DNA of 64,000 nucleotides from Hybos culiciformis (lineage: Eukaryota; Arthropoda; Insecta; Diptera; Hybotidae), in NCBI GenBank assembly GCA_964007475.1, contig OZ023273.1, positions 105,150,485-105,214,484 of the forward strand, given 5' to 3'. A program made the translations under genes and the position numbers. The notes beneath the pieces are model-generated. The model made no database searches. It worked only from the letters and a program-made list of their open reading frames with translations, and was not told the origin of the DNA. Shown here one piece after another: positions 45,722 to 57,336 of this stretch (the first letter of the stretch is position 1; the number at the start of each line of letters is the position of its first letter).

Positions 45722-46980
45722 CTGGGGTGGAATCATATAACAATTGTCACCGGTCGACAATCGACAATTGTCACAAAATTTAACAATTTTCGACTTTTTG
45801 CTTTATGTAATTTTAAAAGGTGGAAAATTCATTTCTCATAATTTTATTGAGAAATTAACTAAAAAATTTTTAAATATTTGTCGACTTCGTTCATAAAAGA
45901 CTTTTTTGCTTCACGTAAAAAGATCGCGAATTGTAGTTTATCGTTTTTAAAAAAAAAACGTAGAGAATTTGGCTACAGTGCACGGGTGGAATCATATAAC
46001 AATTGTCACCGGTCGACAATCGACAATTGTCACAAATTTTAACAATTGTCGAATTTTTGCTTCATGTAATTTTAAAAGCTGGAAAATTCATTTCTCATAA
46101 TTTTATTGAGAAATTAACCAAAAAAAATTTAAATATTTGTCGACCTCGTTCATAAAAGCGACCATGTCGATTTCTTTGCTTCACGTAAAAAGATCGCGAA
46201 TTTTAGTTTAATCGTTTAAAAAACAAAAATGTAGAGAATTTGGCTAAAGTGCAGATGGGTGTTGAGCTTCGATTTCGCTGAAACTTGGTGGGGAGGTAGA
46301 GGCGGTGACCAAACCACCAAGTCCAAGAGGATTTTTTCAGGAAACCCTCCGTTCCGGAGATATGGCCCCCAAAGTTTTCATACACACCAAATAAGATTGT
46401 TCCGAAAAAAATTGTTTGGATTTGACATTCGGGGCACCTCCTCTACCCCCTCTCCAAAAATAGGGCAAATAGGAGCAAAAAAAATTTCCTGTATAAGAAA
46501 CATATGAAAAATTTGGTGGGTCATATTTCCGAAACGGGGGCTTTCGTGGAAAAATCCTGTTGGATTTCGAGGTTTAGTCATCGCATCTACCTCCTCCCCA
46601 AATTTCAGCCAAATCGACGTTCATTTACTATAGAAACGACCAAAAAATAGCTGTCGTTTTATTTTGATAGACAATTCACGATAATTTAAGTTAAAGGAAG
46701 CAAATTTTTTTTATCGAGAATTGACTACAAATTTTCAGAAAAGTCGGTACATAATTCTTCGCTTTCCCTCTACAAATTTTACAAATATTTTATAAATTAA
46801 GGTTTACTTTATAAACTAGTTATCCTTTCAAGATATTTATTGAGTTTTACTACCTTTTTATTTCAAAATGACGATGATGATTAGATACGTGAAGCATAAT
46901 TTTCATTGTCCATAGAAATTGATCGTGTTTGAAATTGTCGATTGTCACAAAGACCACAAAGTTACATAATTCCACCCCAG
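45722..46980. mobile_element. Composite inverted-repeat element with CTGGGGTGGAAT ends
   Basis: Starts CTGGGGTGGAATCATATAAC, ends GTTACATAATTCCACCCCAG. The first 260 bp (with ACAATTGTCACCGGTCGACA) are repeated in tandem at 45984-46245. A foldback segment (46245-46625) of the same family as 35449-36015, but lacking the GC core, is inside. No target duplication was found. Confidence 0.7.
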
Positions 46981-47320
46981 ATGAGTGTTGAGCTTCGATT
47001 TCGCTGAAACTTGGTGGGGAGGTAGAGGCGGTGACCGAACCCCCAAGTCCAAGAGGATTTCTTCAGGAAACCCTCCGTTCCGGAGATATGGCCCCCCAAA
47101 GTTTGCATACATACCTATTAAGATTGTTTCGATAAAAATTGTTAGGATTTGACATTCGGGGCACCACCTCTACCTCCTCTCCAAAAATAGGGCAAATAGG
47201 AGCAAAAAAAAATTTCCTGTATATGAAACATATGAAAGATTTGGTGGGTCATATTTTCGAAACGGGTGGGTTTCGTGGAAAAATCCTTTTGGATTTCGAG
47301 GTTTAGTCATCGCTTGTTTA
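46980..47320. repeat. Second copy of the GAGCTTCGATTTCGCTGAAAC foldback segment
   Basis: It closely matches 46253-46593 in direct orientation (GCTGAAACTTGGTGGGGAGG, CGTTCCGGAGATATGGCCCC, GACATTCGGGGCACC). The element at 45722 thus ends exactly where this copy starts, suggesting either a tandem duplication or an insertion between them. Confidence 0.75.
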
Positions 47321-47803
47321 TAGCTTAGAACAGTTTTTCATTCTAAATTCCGATATTATTATTATTTTTCAGTCAACCTTTAAGCTGAACCTAAACATTT
47401 TCAAAAATATTTGCCTCTGTACTAATATTATTGACCGGTCTACATTTTTAATTTTTTCAATCGGAAGTAAATTCAGATATTTTCATAAGACCGGAATACA
47501 CCTTCGATTGATCAAGAATGCTTAATTTACTCCAACCGTCCCACTCTTCAATTCTATTACATCAAATAGCTAAATATTTTAAATAAATTTGGTACGAACT
47601 ACGGGCCGGGCGGTATGGTTAGAATTTAGCGAAAAAAAATTGTGAATTTTTAAAATTGCCTTTATCCGATTTTAATATAAAAAAAAAATTTAAAAACACA
47701 TGTTTTCTGACAATAAATGAAAGACGTTTTATTTTCTTTGTTAATTTTAGCTTAATTTTTTTTTATTTAGAAAAATTAAGAAAACAGTTCAAAATTAAAA
47801 TAT

Positions 47804-49684
47804 TTATTTTTTTGCCAAATTAGTTTTAATTTTTTTCCTTTCTTCTGTAGTTTTTTTTAAAGCCCTAACCTTTCGAGTTTGAATTTTATTAATATTCTGC
47901 TTTCCAACGTGAACACGTCCATGAGTATTACCCAAACCATCTTTTGAAATGTTTTTCTTTTTGAGAGTCTTCAATTCTTTTGGCTGTTTTCTAGATTGTT
48001 TATATAAATCTTCCGAAGATATTTTAGTTCGTCGAATTGAAAAATCAGCTGAGGGACCAATTTCGTTTAGTTCAATTCTTGGTGTCTTTTGCCCAGATTT
48101 TTTCAACATAATTTTATATGATCGTACAGAAATTGTCATATCATCAGTTACCGTAAAACTTAAAACATGCTCTATTCCTTGAAGTCGAATAGCCTCAACT
48201 TTATCTCTATTAAACATATCAATAAAAAGATTTTTCAAACGACGTAATTCTTCGGTTTGACCCCATTTTGGTCCATTAAAAATCAAACATGGTTTGACAC
48301 ATGTTCCAATTTTTTCATTTTTGAAATCAACTAATCCTTGGAATTTCTTGATACCCAATTCAACCATATCTAAAAGTTCATTTTCGAAAATTCTTCCAAT
48401 AATTAGATTATCTGGTCGCTTTTTTGATGTTGAGCCAAACATAAATAGACCGCAATCGTTTTTCATTGTTAAACTAAAATTAAAAATATAAAAAAGTTAA
48501 AAATTGGTATTATTATTTTAAATTATAATCTCTCTTATAAAAAAAAAACAAATATTAAATATTATACCATAATTTTAATTTTATATAATTTAACCTTTAA
48601 AGACATTATTATTATTATCATACATTATTTTTTTTTTCGTTCTCGTGATACTTGATTCCCTAATAATTTCTTTTTGTTACTGCATATGATTTTAACATTT
48701 GAAGCAACATTTGAAGAATGGTATTTTAGTCGCGAAGATTACAAAGGAAATTTATAAGCGAGAAATCTGTTTAATATTTACAGCAAAAAGCTTCCAATCC
48801 ATACGTGAAATAAGGCATATTCAGACTATACAGGTACTTATTTATATATGTAGAGTTAGAATATAAATAATATGGATAATTGTATTTAAAACAATAGCTT
48901 AATGCAGATTTTCAAGCTTTTCGTTTAATGGTTTTTGTGTCAAATATAAATTAAAAAAATATTAATAAAGTATTTTTGATGAGAATTTATCTATTACCTT
49001 ACCAGAGATAAGTTATAAGATGTTGCATTGCTTACTAAAAAATGGTTTTAAATTTAATAGGTAGGTATACAAAATTAATTTACTGGTACGTTCATTACAT
49101 TTTGTTCCTATACAGTATACAGTATTTATATAAACAAACTATTTGATTAATAGGTTATTAAAATTATAAATGTTTGAAAAATAATAATAACCAATGCGGC
49201 ATCTTTGCTATTGCCCATACGTAGGTAAGGCAAGTATAGGTACCCAGGTATTTGTATTTAAAAAAAAACTAGCTACAATTAAATACAATTTTCTTTATAA
49301 TTATTACTAGGTACGCCTGTTTCCACAATTTAAATCACAGAAAACATAGGTAAAGGTTACTTACAATTCAAGTGAACTGGAATCTTCGAATGGTGAAATA
49401 TCGTTGTTACGGGTTAGCGATTTGGCTAAAGGCTTCTTCAAAGCGTAAAGATCTTTAAGCAATTGTTTGATGGGTCCAGAACATTTTCTACCTTCTATGA
49501 ACAATGTATTTTTGGCTGATTCATTTATTTGTGGTTCACGAGCTAATAAAATTTTCTTCCCTTTCCGAGTTTTTGGTTTTCTGTAAGCAAAAAAATAAAT
49601 ATGTAGGTAGTATATAAGGTGCAAATGCAAAATTATTCTTTTATTTAATAATTCAAAATTTTACCTAATCCGTAAAAGAGACAT
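47804..49684 (-). CDS. RPF2: Ribosome production factor 2 (Brix domain), three exons
   Basis: Exons 49684-49665, 49580-49365 and 48473-47804 join in frame (GT-AG) into a 301-aa protein; human RPF2 is 306 aa. The N-terminus begins MSLLRIRKPKTRKGKK. The Brix domain follows from about residue 30, with family signatures EPQINE, LKDLYALKKP, SSLEFLTMKNDCGLFMFGS (across the exon 2/3 join), KKRPDNLIIGR, MVELGI, RLQGIEHVLSF, LLKKSG-type YKIMLKKSGQKTPRIEL and the EIGPSADFSIRR box. A basic C-terminal tail has KKKNISKDGLGNTHGR and KQNINKIQTRK. RPF2 works with RRS1 in the nucleolus to bring the 5S rRNA-RPL5-RPL11 particle into pre-60S subunits. The first exon holds only 20 coding bases. A TTTATT at 47762 (AATAAA on the minus strand) may be its polyadenylation signal. 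It is divergent from RSPRY1. Confidence 0.95.
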
Positions 49685-51522
49685 TTTTTATTTTTTTTTT
49701 TATAACAAATTTTATAATTTATTTATTTTAGAAAATTTAATTAAAGAAATTTTTTCGGTGTGGTGTGATAATAAATAATAATAAATGTGCTTATTTGTTT
49801 GATTTTGAAACTTATTTTTTCACACATAGACATCTCACACACATAGACATCTCAGGTTTTATTAATTAACCCTAACATTCATTTGTTTTTTTTCTGACCT
49901 AAATTTATTTTAAATTTGATGTTTAAATGGGAGGGCAAAATGTTCTATGGTTTATCTCTTTAAAATTTTTATATATAACATTTAATTAATTATAAAAATA
50001 TTTACTAAACTAAGATTACTTAACAATTTAATTATTTCTTATTATGTCGATTTTCCGACTTTATAGTAATATTTGGGATATTTTCCATACGAATTTTATT
50101 TTTGTATAAATAAATTCTAATAGGGTGTCGCTTTACGTACTTGTAACATTATAATATCATAAAAAATTGAGATAGGCCGAATTCACTTATTTAAATCTCC
50201 AAATAGCGACTCCTATGGCGAAAAAAGGCACATACTTATGTGTTAAAAAAAATGTAAACAAAAGAGTCATACTTAGTTAAATATTTAAATAGTGCCTCCA
50301 ATGGCGAATAATAGCACATACTTATGGGTGAAAAAAAATGTAAATAAATGGGTTGTCAAAACCAAGATCAATCCATACAGGTTGCGTAAAACGTGATTTT
50401 TATGAGAAATTTCAAGTGACGTAAGTGATATCCAGCTGTTCAATTTTTCTATATAAAATTTGCATTTTTCAAGAAAAAAATGAAAAAAACAACAACAATA
50501 TATGGAACAATATATGGAAATTGGATATCAATGACGTCAGAGCCGCGGCCATTTTTTTTTCCTTTTTGTTCACTATTACGCAACCTGTATGGATTGATCT
50601 TGGTCAAAACAGTCAATTGTTACTTTAATTATCAATTCCTAATCAGTTGAGGGTTAATAAATAAATAAAAACACATGGTCATATATAGCAATAAATTAAA
50701 TGTCAAATTCGTTGAATAATGTTGCCATGGTTTTCCGAAAACTGATTCGCTAGCTCACTCAAAAAACAAATGATATTCTAAACAACACAATATTATAACA
50801 ATATTATAAGCCTAATTAATTTTTTTCATTTTGAAATTTTTTTAATTATTCTGTTTTAATAAGAACAGAATTTCTCTCTCATTTTAACTAAGAAAACACT
50901 TTAAAAAGCAAACAAATACATCAAGAAAGTTTTTTTTTTAAATTGTCGATAAAGTAGTTCTATTATTGGTGAGTCGTATTAATGGGGCGCCAATGAATTT
51001 TTCAAGATTTTTTACTTGATACTTCGAAGTGACATATTGACACGATTGAAAAGAAAAAATAATAAAAAAGAAAAAAACTAACTACAAGAATATTTTTTTA
51101 TCTTCTTCGTTGCTGAAAGATATTAATCCAATAATAATAAATTACAAAATTATTTTATTTTTCTTTTTAATTTTAATAAATTTTCAATTAAAATAACATA
51201 AAAATAAATAATTATTTTTAATTTCAATAATTTTCTGGATAATTTAATGAATAATTTTAATTATAAAAATAATATAAAATTATTATATTAAAAAAATTAA
51301 TCAGAATCAGAACTTTTTTTTTTGTTGAAATTTTTATTTAAAAAAAAAAAAAATGTAAAAAAAATAAAAAACTTTTGAATGTCTCGTCTTTTGTTTAAAA
51401 AATTTTTTTATTTATTTTTATTATTGATTGAATTAGAAAAACCAAAATAAATAATTCGAACGAGCAGTATTTTATTATTATTATTATTACTATTATTATT
51501 TTCAAAATAATTAATTCGTCTA
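49685..51522. promoter_or_regulatory. Shared upstream region of RPF2 and RSPRY1
   Basis: About 1.8 kb separates the two start codons of these divergent genes, so promoters and 5' UTRs of both must lie here, although no core element (TATA, Inr) can be chosen with confidence. 50185-50335 contains a duplicated segment (AATAGCG/TGCCTCC, ATGGCGAA, GCACATACTTATG). The MITE at 50363-50602 lies in the middle. An ATT microsatellite at 51471-51503 is just before the RSPRY1 start. Confidence 0.4.
50363..50602. mobile_element. MITE with 8-bp target duplication between RPF2 and RSPRY1
   Basis: A 240-bp element has termini CAAGATCAATCCATACAGGT and ACCTGTATGGATTGATCTTG (exact inverse, extending to TTGCGTAA). 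It is flanked by perfect GTCAAAAC duplications (50355-50362, 50603-50610). The inside contains ATGACGTCAGAGCCGCGGCC. Non-coding. Confidence 0.85.
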
Positions 51523-54500
51523 ATGGGTAAGAAAAATTAAAAAAAAAATCAAAATTTGAAAAATTTGTATTTTCTAAATATACCTACCTACCTAAATTCT
51601 AGAAAAAAAAAGATAAATAAATAAAATAAAAAAATAAACACTCCTTAAATATTTTTAAATAAAAACAAAGGGTAAAAAAAATTAAAAATTAAATTAAAAA
51701 ACAACAAAACTGACTAGAATATAATTTCATGGCTCACACTCAATATTTCGATAGTAGAGTTCAATATTTGTTAGGTATGCCTAGGTAGTTTAAGTAGTAG
51801 TCCCTCTAAATCAGATTCAGGTTTTACAAGATTAACTAATAATCAGATTAGGTGTATAAACTAAAATTACCAAAAAATTTATAAAAACAAATAAAAAAAT
51901 AATAATAATAGAATAAAGAATTTTTTTTAATTCAAGTTTTAATTGTCATAAAATAAATTTAATAATTTTATTAACTTATATTTAATAATCTTAAATTTAA
52001 TCTCAAGGGTCAAGGACTCAGATATATAATATACTAGGTACCTATACCTATTATGGAATTTGTATAATTTTTATCTATTAAAAATTAATTATTTTATCAG
52101 CCCAATAATTATTTACATGAGCTATGCACTATACTTCAATTATGTATAGCTTAACTAAAGTTGTAGGTATCTAATCATTTAATAGCAATTTAATTTTTAA
52201 AACAAAAATATGTATAGAGATAGTCGAATTTTTGTTTTTATTCGATTTTTTTTTTACTTTTTGTAAAGCTTGTTATAATTATCTTCCTGTGACGGTTAGC
52301 ACATTTAATTATGTTTATTATTTACTTAAATTTATAAATAATACGTAAGTACAAGTGGCCGTACCAATTTTTTAAAATTTTCAAAGTTTTCCATACATGT
52401 TGATAACATTTTTATCATTAGTCAATTAAGTAAAGAATTCAGCACCTTGAGTTATATCATAAATTGTTTAATGAAAATAGAAACAAGAAACAATTTAACG
52501 ACAATTAGTTTAATGGGAAAATCGATATAAGACTTAGAGGCTTGTCACAAATGTGAAATCATAGTTGGTACAAGGACATCATATGGCAAGTAGTACATGT
52601 TCAAAACAAGCAATCCCTGGCAGTTATTAAATTAAATATTTAATATTAAATTGTTTTTACTTAAAATACTATTTGTATGGATATATGAAATTTCTTTTTT
52701 CAATCGTACGGATTGTTAAAAATTTCGAATATCACAGGGTCACGGTTTCATTAAATATGGCTATTATTATATTAAGATTTGGGGTGATGTAAAAGTCGTG
52801 ACAAAAAGTCGAATTTTGCTTAAAGGAGGCTAAAATATAATATGTATACTTCTATAAGTTTAATAGAGTTTTGTATGTATACTAAGTTATAACAAGTAAT
52901 TCGGTACAATTTAAAAATTAAATTTTATTTAAAACAAGATCTTTACTTCAGAATTTGATAAATATTCTTAAATATTTGGTTGCTATCTGTTACTATCAAT
53001 TATCTCACTTATTCAATATAATTTTTTTTTTTCATATTAAAGATTAAGTAAGAAAATTGTGCATTTAGTTAGGTATCATCTTCGTTCCGTAAAAGATAAG
53101 AAATACATTTTTTTTTTCAATTTTCAATAAATTTGCGAAAAACTTTGTGATTTAAAATCGATTCGTCATAAAATTAAAAAAAAAAAAAACTTGTTCATCT
53201 TAAAAGTAAAACTGAAGGTATATACCTAAATCTGTGTTCAAAAGCCAGAATGTCTTATCTGCAAAATCTTTGTTTTGAGTTAGAGCGAAATAAAACTTTT
53301 TTTTATATTACAAAAAATGTATTTGTTAAAAAATTGTCATTTGTTTAGCAAAGTTTTGAGAACAAATTTGGTTTCAGTTTTATGTTTATAAATTATCATA
53401 TTATTAGTTTAAACTTCTGTCATTTCAATAAGAAGCAAATGAGACGTTTTTCATAGTAAACTTAATATTATTTTCCAAAAGCACAATAAACAAAAATTTA
53501 GTTAGGACGTTTGTCCAATGTCTATAACTTCTTAAGGGATTGTCATAGAAGAAAAAGGGTAAGGATGAAAATAAACTACATAAATAAAGAAACAACTTTA
53601 TAATATTATCTCAATTTTGTCTTATCATCATTTAAGACGTTTCGGCTTTTGAACACAGAAATGTTGACATACAAAATTGATGAGAATATTTAATTAGATT
53701 AAAGATGATGAGAAAAATACATGAAATTAATAAAGAAGTTAAATCAAATAAAAAAAAACATTAATTTTAAAACTTCAAAATGATTAAATATCTAAAACTT
53801 TATCGCTGATAAGCTTATACAACCCAAATATATTTAAATATGCTGACTTTAATGTTATGAAATTTCAAGATAAAGACAAATTATTATGCATATGTTAGTA
53901 TATCAAAAGCTAAAAAATTTTTGAACATTGAAATCGATACGCTTATTAAAAAAAACATTGTAAACGTAAAATTTTGATTATAAAAATTCAAATGTTTACA
54001 GAATTTAAAAATAATGTTTAATCCGATCGATAGTAATTGGTTATTATAATTTTTTTTTATATCTGTATAAAATATAAAAACTTATTATTAAAAAAAAAAA
54101 ATATTAGGGCAAATAATTTATTTTTAACAATTAAGTAAGCACTGATTTCCGCTTTATTACACTTAGTGATAGCGCTTCAGAAATTAAGTAAATGAAACAA
54201 CGTCATTTTGAAATTTTTCCTATGACTAATTATACAATAATTTGTCTGTTTTACATCGAACTACTTATACTTAATGTTTTTAATTCAAATAACCTGCTGT
54301 AAAGTTAAAAACATTCTAGACCATTTAAGCGTTAGTTTTCAATGTTTATTGTAATGTTTAATGTAATTGTAATGTTTATTGTAATTGTAATTTTATTAAA
54401 TACTTTTTCATTTTATTCCTCAATATTTTTCTATAAATAAATCTAATTTGTAATTTAGGAGTTTGTCTTTGTAAGGATAAAATTGAGGAAGGCGTAACAC

Positions 54501-57336
54501 CCTCTTCAGCGGAAAATGACGAATTCAATCGACATGATGAACATATTTTAAATAGAAGTGGTAATAGCGTTGACAATGATGATCCAGAGTTGGGAATTGC
54601 ATATTATAATAATTTAAAATCAACGGTTGATCGTTTAGTTAAAGAAACTTTAGATGTTATAGGAACAATAGTTGATAAGTATGAAATTTTAAAAACTGGA
54701 TGATGAAATCAAAATTTGAAAAATAATTTCTATTATTAATTTTTTTTAATGCGTTTATTCTTATTTTTATTTTAGTGAACCTGAACCTCCAAATTCAATG
54801 GTATTGTTACATGTGATTACAGATAAACCCAGTGGATGGATCGAATTAGTCCGATCTTTAATACGAGTTGTACCTGTGGAACATCCTATGGGTCCTTCGG
54901 TAATAAATACAATTATTTTTTCTGTCGCTTTCATAACTATTTCTTATTATCAATATTTTTCAAAGTGCTAATTACATAATTTTTTCATTTCATTAAGCTA
55001 TTATTATTCCGTGAATACTTTTGAAGTGTTGAATAAGATTGGTTATACACGTTTTTAAAACATATTTAATTTCAGGTAATTGCTTTGCTTCTCGATGATA
55101 GCCCTCTACCTACAAAAGATTCTGTACTTGAAGTAGCTGCTATGGTTAAAAATACAATGAAACGTAGAAATTCTCGAAGAGAAAGAAATTTATGTGTTAT
55201 ATTAGGATGCTTAGCAGAAAAATTAGCTGGTCCTAGTAGTATTGCAATGCTAACTGATACAACATTAAATTATTTGGTTGAAAATTTAGATGAAGATTTT
55301 AATAAGGATGTTACATTATTATCATTAATAGCTTTAGAAAAATTTGCCCAAACCAGTGAGAATAAAGCAACGATAAAAAGAAGACTGGCAGATAATTCAA
55401 GTAATCCGTTAACAAGATTGGAGAAATACGCTCGTGACGATAATTTCACATTGAGACAAATTGGCTTCTGTGCCCGTTGGTGTCTAGACAATTATTGTAA
55501 GTTTTATCAACCTATATGATTTTTTAAGCTTTGGGTTTTGTACTTCACTGATTTTTTTTCATTAAACAATTTCATTCGACAATGATTCTTTTCGATGTAA
55601 ACTGTTTTCAAACTGTACTTATGATGAATTTTTAATAGTTAAATTGTTTTCGATTGAAAATTAGTAGAAAATTAATTTGAATTAATGTTATCTTATTTAT
55701 GAAAGAGTGAAGAACAGTATACATTATGTGTTATTTTATTACAAGTGATGAAAAAGTAAATAATTTTGTTTTTTTTTTAGTTATTTTAAATGACCGAAAG
55801 TATTCGTATGAGACTGTAGATACAAAAGGTGTGAATGTCATGTTAAATACTAGAGACGTAAGTGAGTATTTGAAAATTTCTCCAGACGGATTAGAAGCCA
55901 GATGTGATGCTTACACTTTTGAGAGTGTGAGATGTACTTTTCAGGTATATTTCCCGAATCATAAATTTTCAACACGTATAAAAAAAAAACAATTCTTTTC
56001 ATTTAAGGTCAATTCAGGTTGTTGGTATTATGAAGTTTTTATAATAACTCCAGGGGTTATGCAAATTGGTTGGGCCACTAAATCATCAAAGTTTTTAAGT
56101 GATGATGGCTACGGAATTGGAGACGATAAATATTCAATTGCGTTTGATGGCTGTCGCCGATTAATATGGCACAATGCAAAATCCCGAGGTCATGGCTTAC
56201 GTGTTTGGAGCAGCGGAACCACATTGGGATGTTTACTAGACATAGATCATGAGCAATGTATATTTTCAATAAATGGTGACAGAACCCAACCTTATAAACT
56301 AGTTTTTGATAATGTAAAAGAAGGTTTTTTTGCTGCCGCAAGTTTTATGTCATTTCAACAGTGCCGTTTTAATTTTGGATCCGAACCATTCAAATATCCA
56401 CCAGAAGATAAACCATATAAAAATTTCAATGAAAACGCTTCTTTAAAAGCACAAGATAAAGTAAATAAATCCAAATTCATAAATCAATATATTTCGTATT
56501 GATAATTTTAATCAATTTATTTTTATTGTAGATTGTTCTTCCACGACATATATATTTAGAGAAATTAAGGAAATTAAGCGTTAGAGAGGATTCGTGTACA
56601 ATTTGTTTCGATCGCAAAGCTACAATCAGATTAGAACCATGTAAACATAGGTAGGTGAATTAAATATGAGTTTCGATTAATTTGATTAGTTTTTATTGTG
56701 AGCAATGATTATATACTGAAGATTTTGTTTCAATTATTTTATTATAGTGAAGCATTACTGTGAAGAAATATTTTGTTATTAAAAAACGAACCTTCACAAC
56801 TGATATTGTATTTACTTATTTTATTGTCGGCCGTCATGGTGTAGTGGTATTGTCATTATCCTACAGTGTGTTCGGTCGTGGGTTCGATTCCCGCTTCGGG
56901 ACAGTAAAACATTACTGTGAAGGAATATTTTGTTATTAAATAACGAACCTTCACAACGGATATTGTATTTACTTATTTTATTTTCGGCCGTCATGGTGTA
57001 GTGGTATTGTCATTATCCTACAGTGTGTTCGGTCGTGGGTTCGATTCCCACCTCGGGCTGGAATTTGTGTGAATTTTTCAATTGTCCACTTGATCTAAGT
57101 GTTTGTGCTGTTCTTTTTTTTTAATCCTTGCTAATTTTTCAAATACGAAAAGTGCACAATTTTAATTTTGATTTAATAAGTTTTGAATCATTTTTATATA
57201 ATTATTTCAATATTTTAGAGGATTTTGTTCAAGATGTTCCAAACAGTTGAAATATTGTCCAATGTGCCGAGCTGATATTGAAAGTACAATACAAGAAGAA
57301 ATTGAAAGTCCTATAACTGAAGATTTAATTATTTAA
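51523..57336 (+). CDS. RSPRY1: RING finger and SPRY domain protein (RSPRY1), eight exons
   Basis: Coding exons: 51523-51526, 54459-54678, 54776-54899, 55076-55496, 55781-55944, 56008-56460, 56532-56650 and 57219-57336, giving 540 aa (human 576). Matches to RSPRY1 include DNEPEPPNSM, SVIALLLDDSPLPTKD, LGCLAEKLAGP, ALIALEKFAQTSENK, RQIGFCARWCLDN, SEYLKISPDGLEARCD, FESVRCTF, WYYEV, GVMQIGWAT, GYGIGDD and FFAAASFMSFQQCRFNFG. The SPRY domain covers about residues 290-445. A C3HC4 RING is formed by C484, C487, C499, H501, C505, C508, C515 and C518, indicating E3 ubiquitin-ligase potential. The start exon is inferred: ATGG|GTAAGA is the only fitting donor noticed; it gives MGVCLCKD, parallel to human MGNSCICRD, with a Gly2 that could be myristoylated. 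A short AATAAA follows at 57595. Confidence 0.93.
53229..53660. mobile_element. MITE with CTGTGTTCAAAAGCC termini in RSPRY1 intron 1
   Basis: CTGTGTTCAAAAGCC near 53231 is inverted as GGCTTTTGAACACAG near 53657, with GAATGTCTTATC against TTAAGACGTTTC inside. AAAT lies next to both outer ends and could be a short target duplication. The rest of this 2.9-kb intron is AT-rich with no recognised exon. Confidence 0.6.
56826..56905 (+). repeat. tRNA-like SINE head, copy A (RSPRY1 last intron)
   Basis: A box TGGTGTAGTGG and B box GGTTCGATTCC are correctly spaced and the T stem pairs, but the acceptor stem does not, so this is a tRNA-derived repeat and not a working tRNA. It is part of a ~157-bp tandem unit that also carries ACATTACTGTGAAGGAATATTTT and GAACCTTCACAAC. 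Confidence 0.75.
56985..57062 (+). repeat. tRNA-like SINE head, copy B (tandem with A)
   Basis: Nearly identical to copy A across A and B boxes. It continues into TGGAATTTGTGTGAATTTTTC, the body also seen in the minus-strand copy at 62860-62968. The T stem (GTGGG/CCCAC) is perfect here. Confidence 0.75.

Noticed and set aside
56826..57062. Functional tRNA genes
   Set aside because: A and B boxes are good, but the acceptor stems do not pair and the units are tandem repeats with a SINE body elsewhere.
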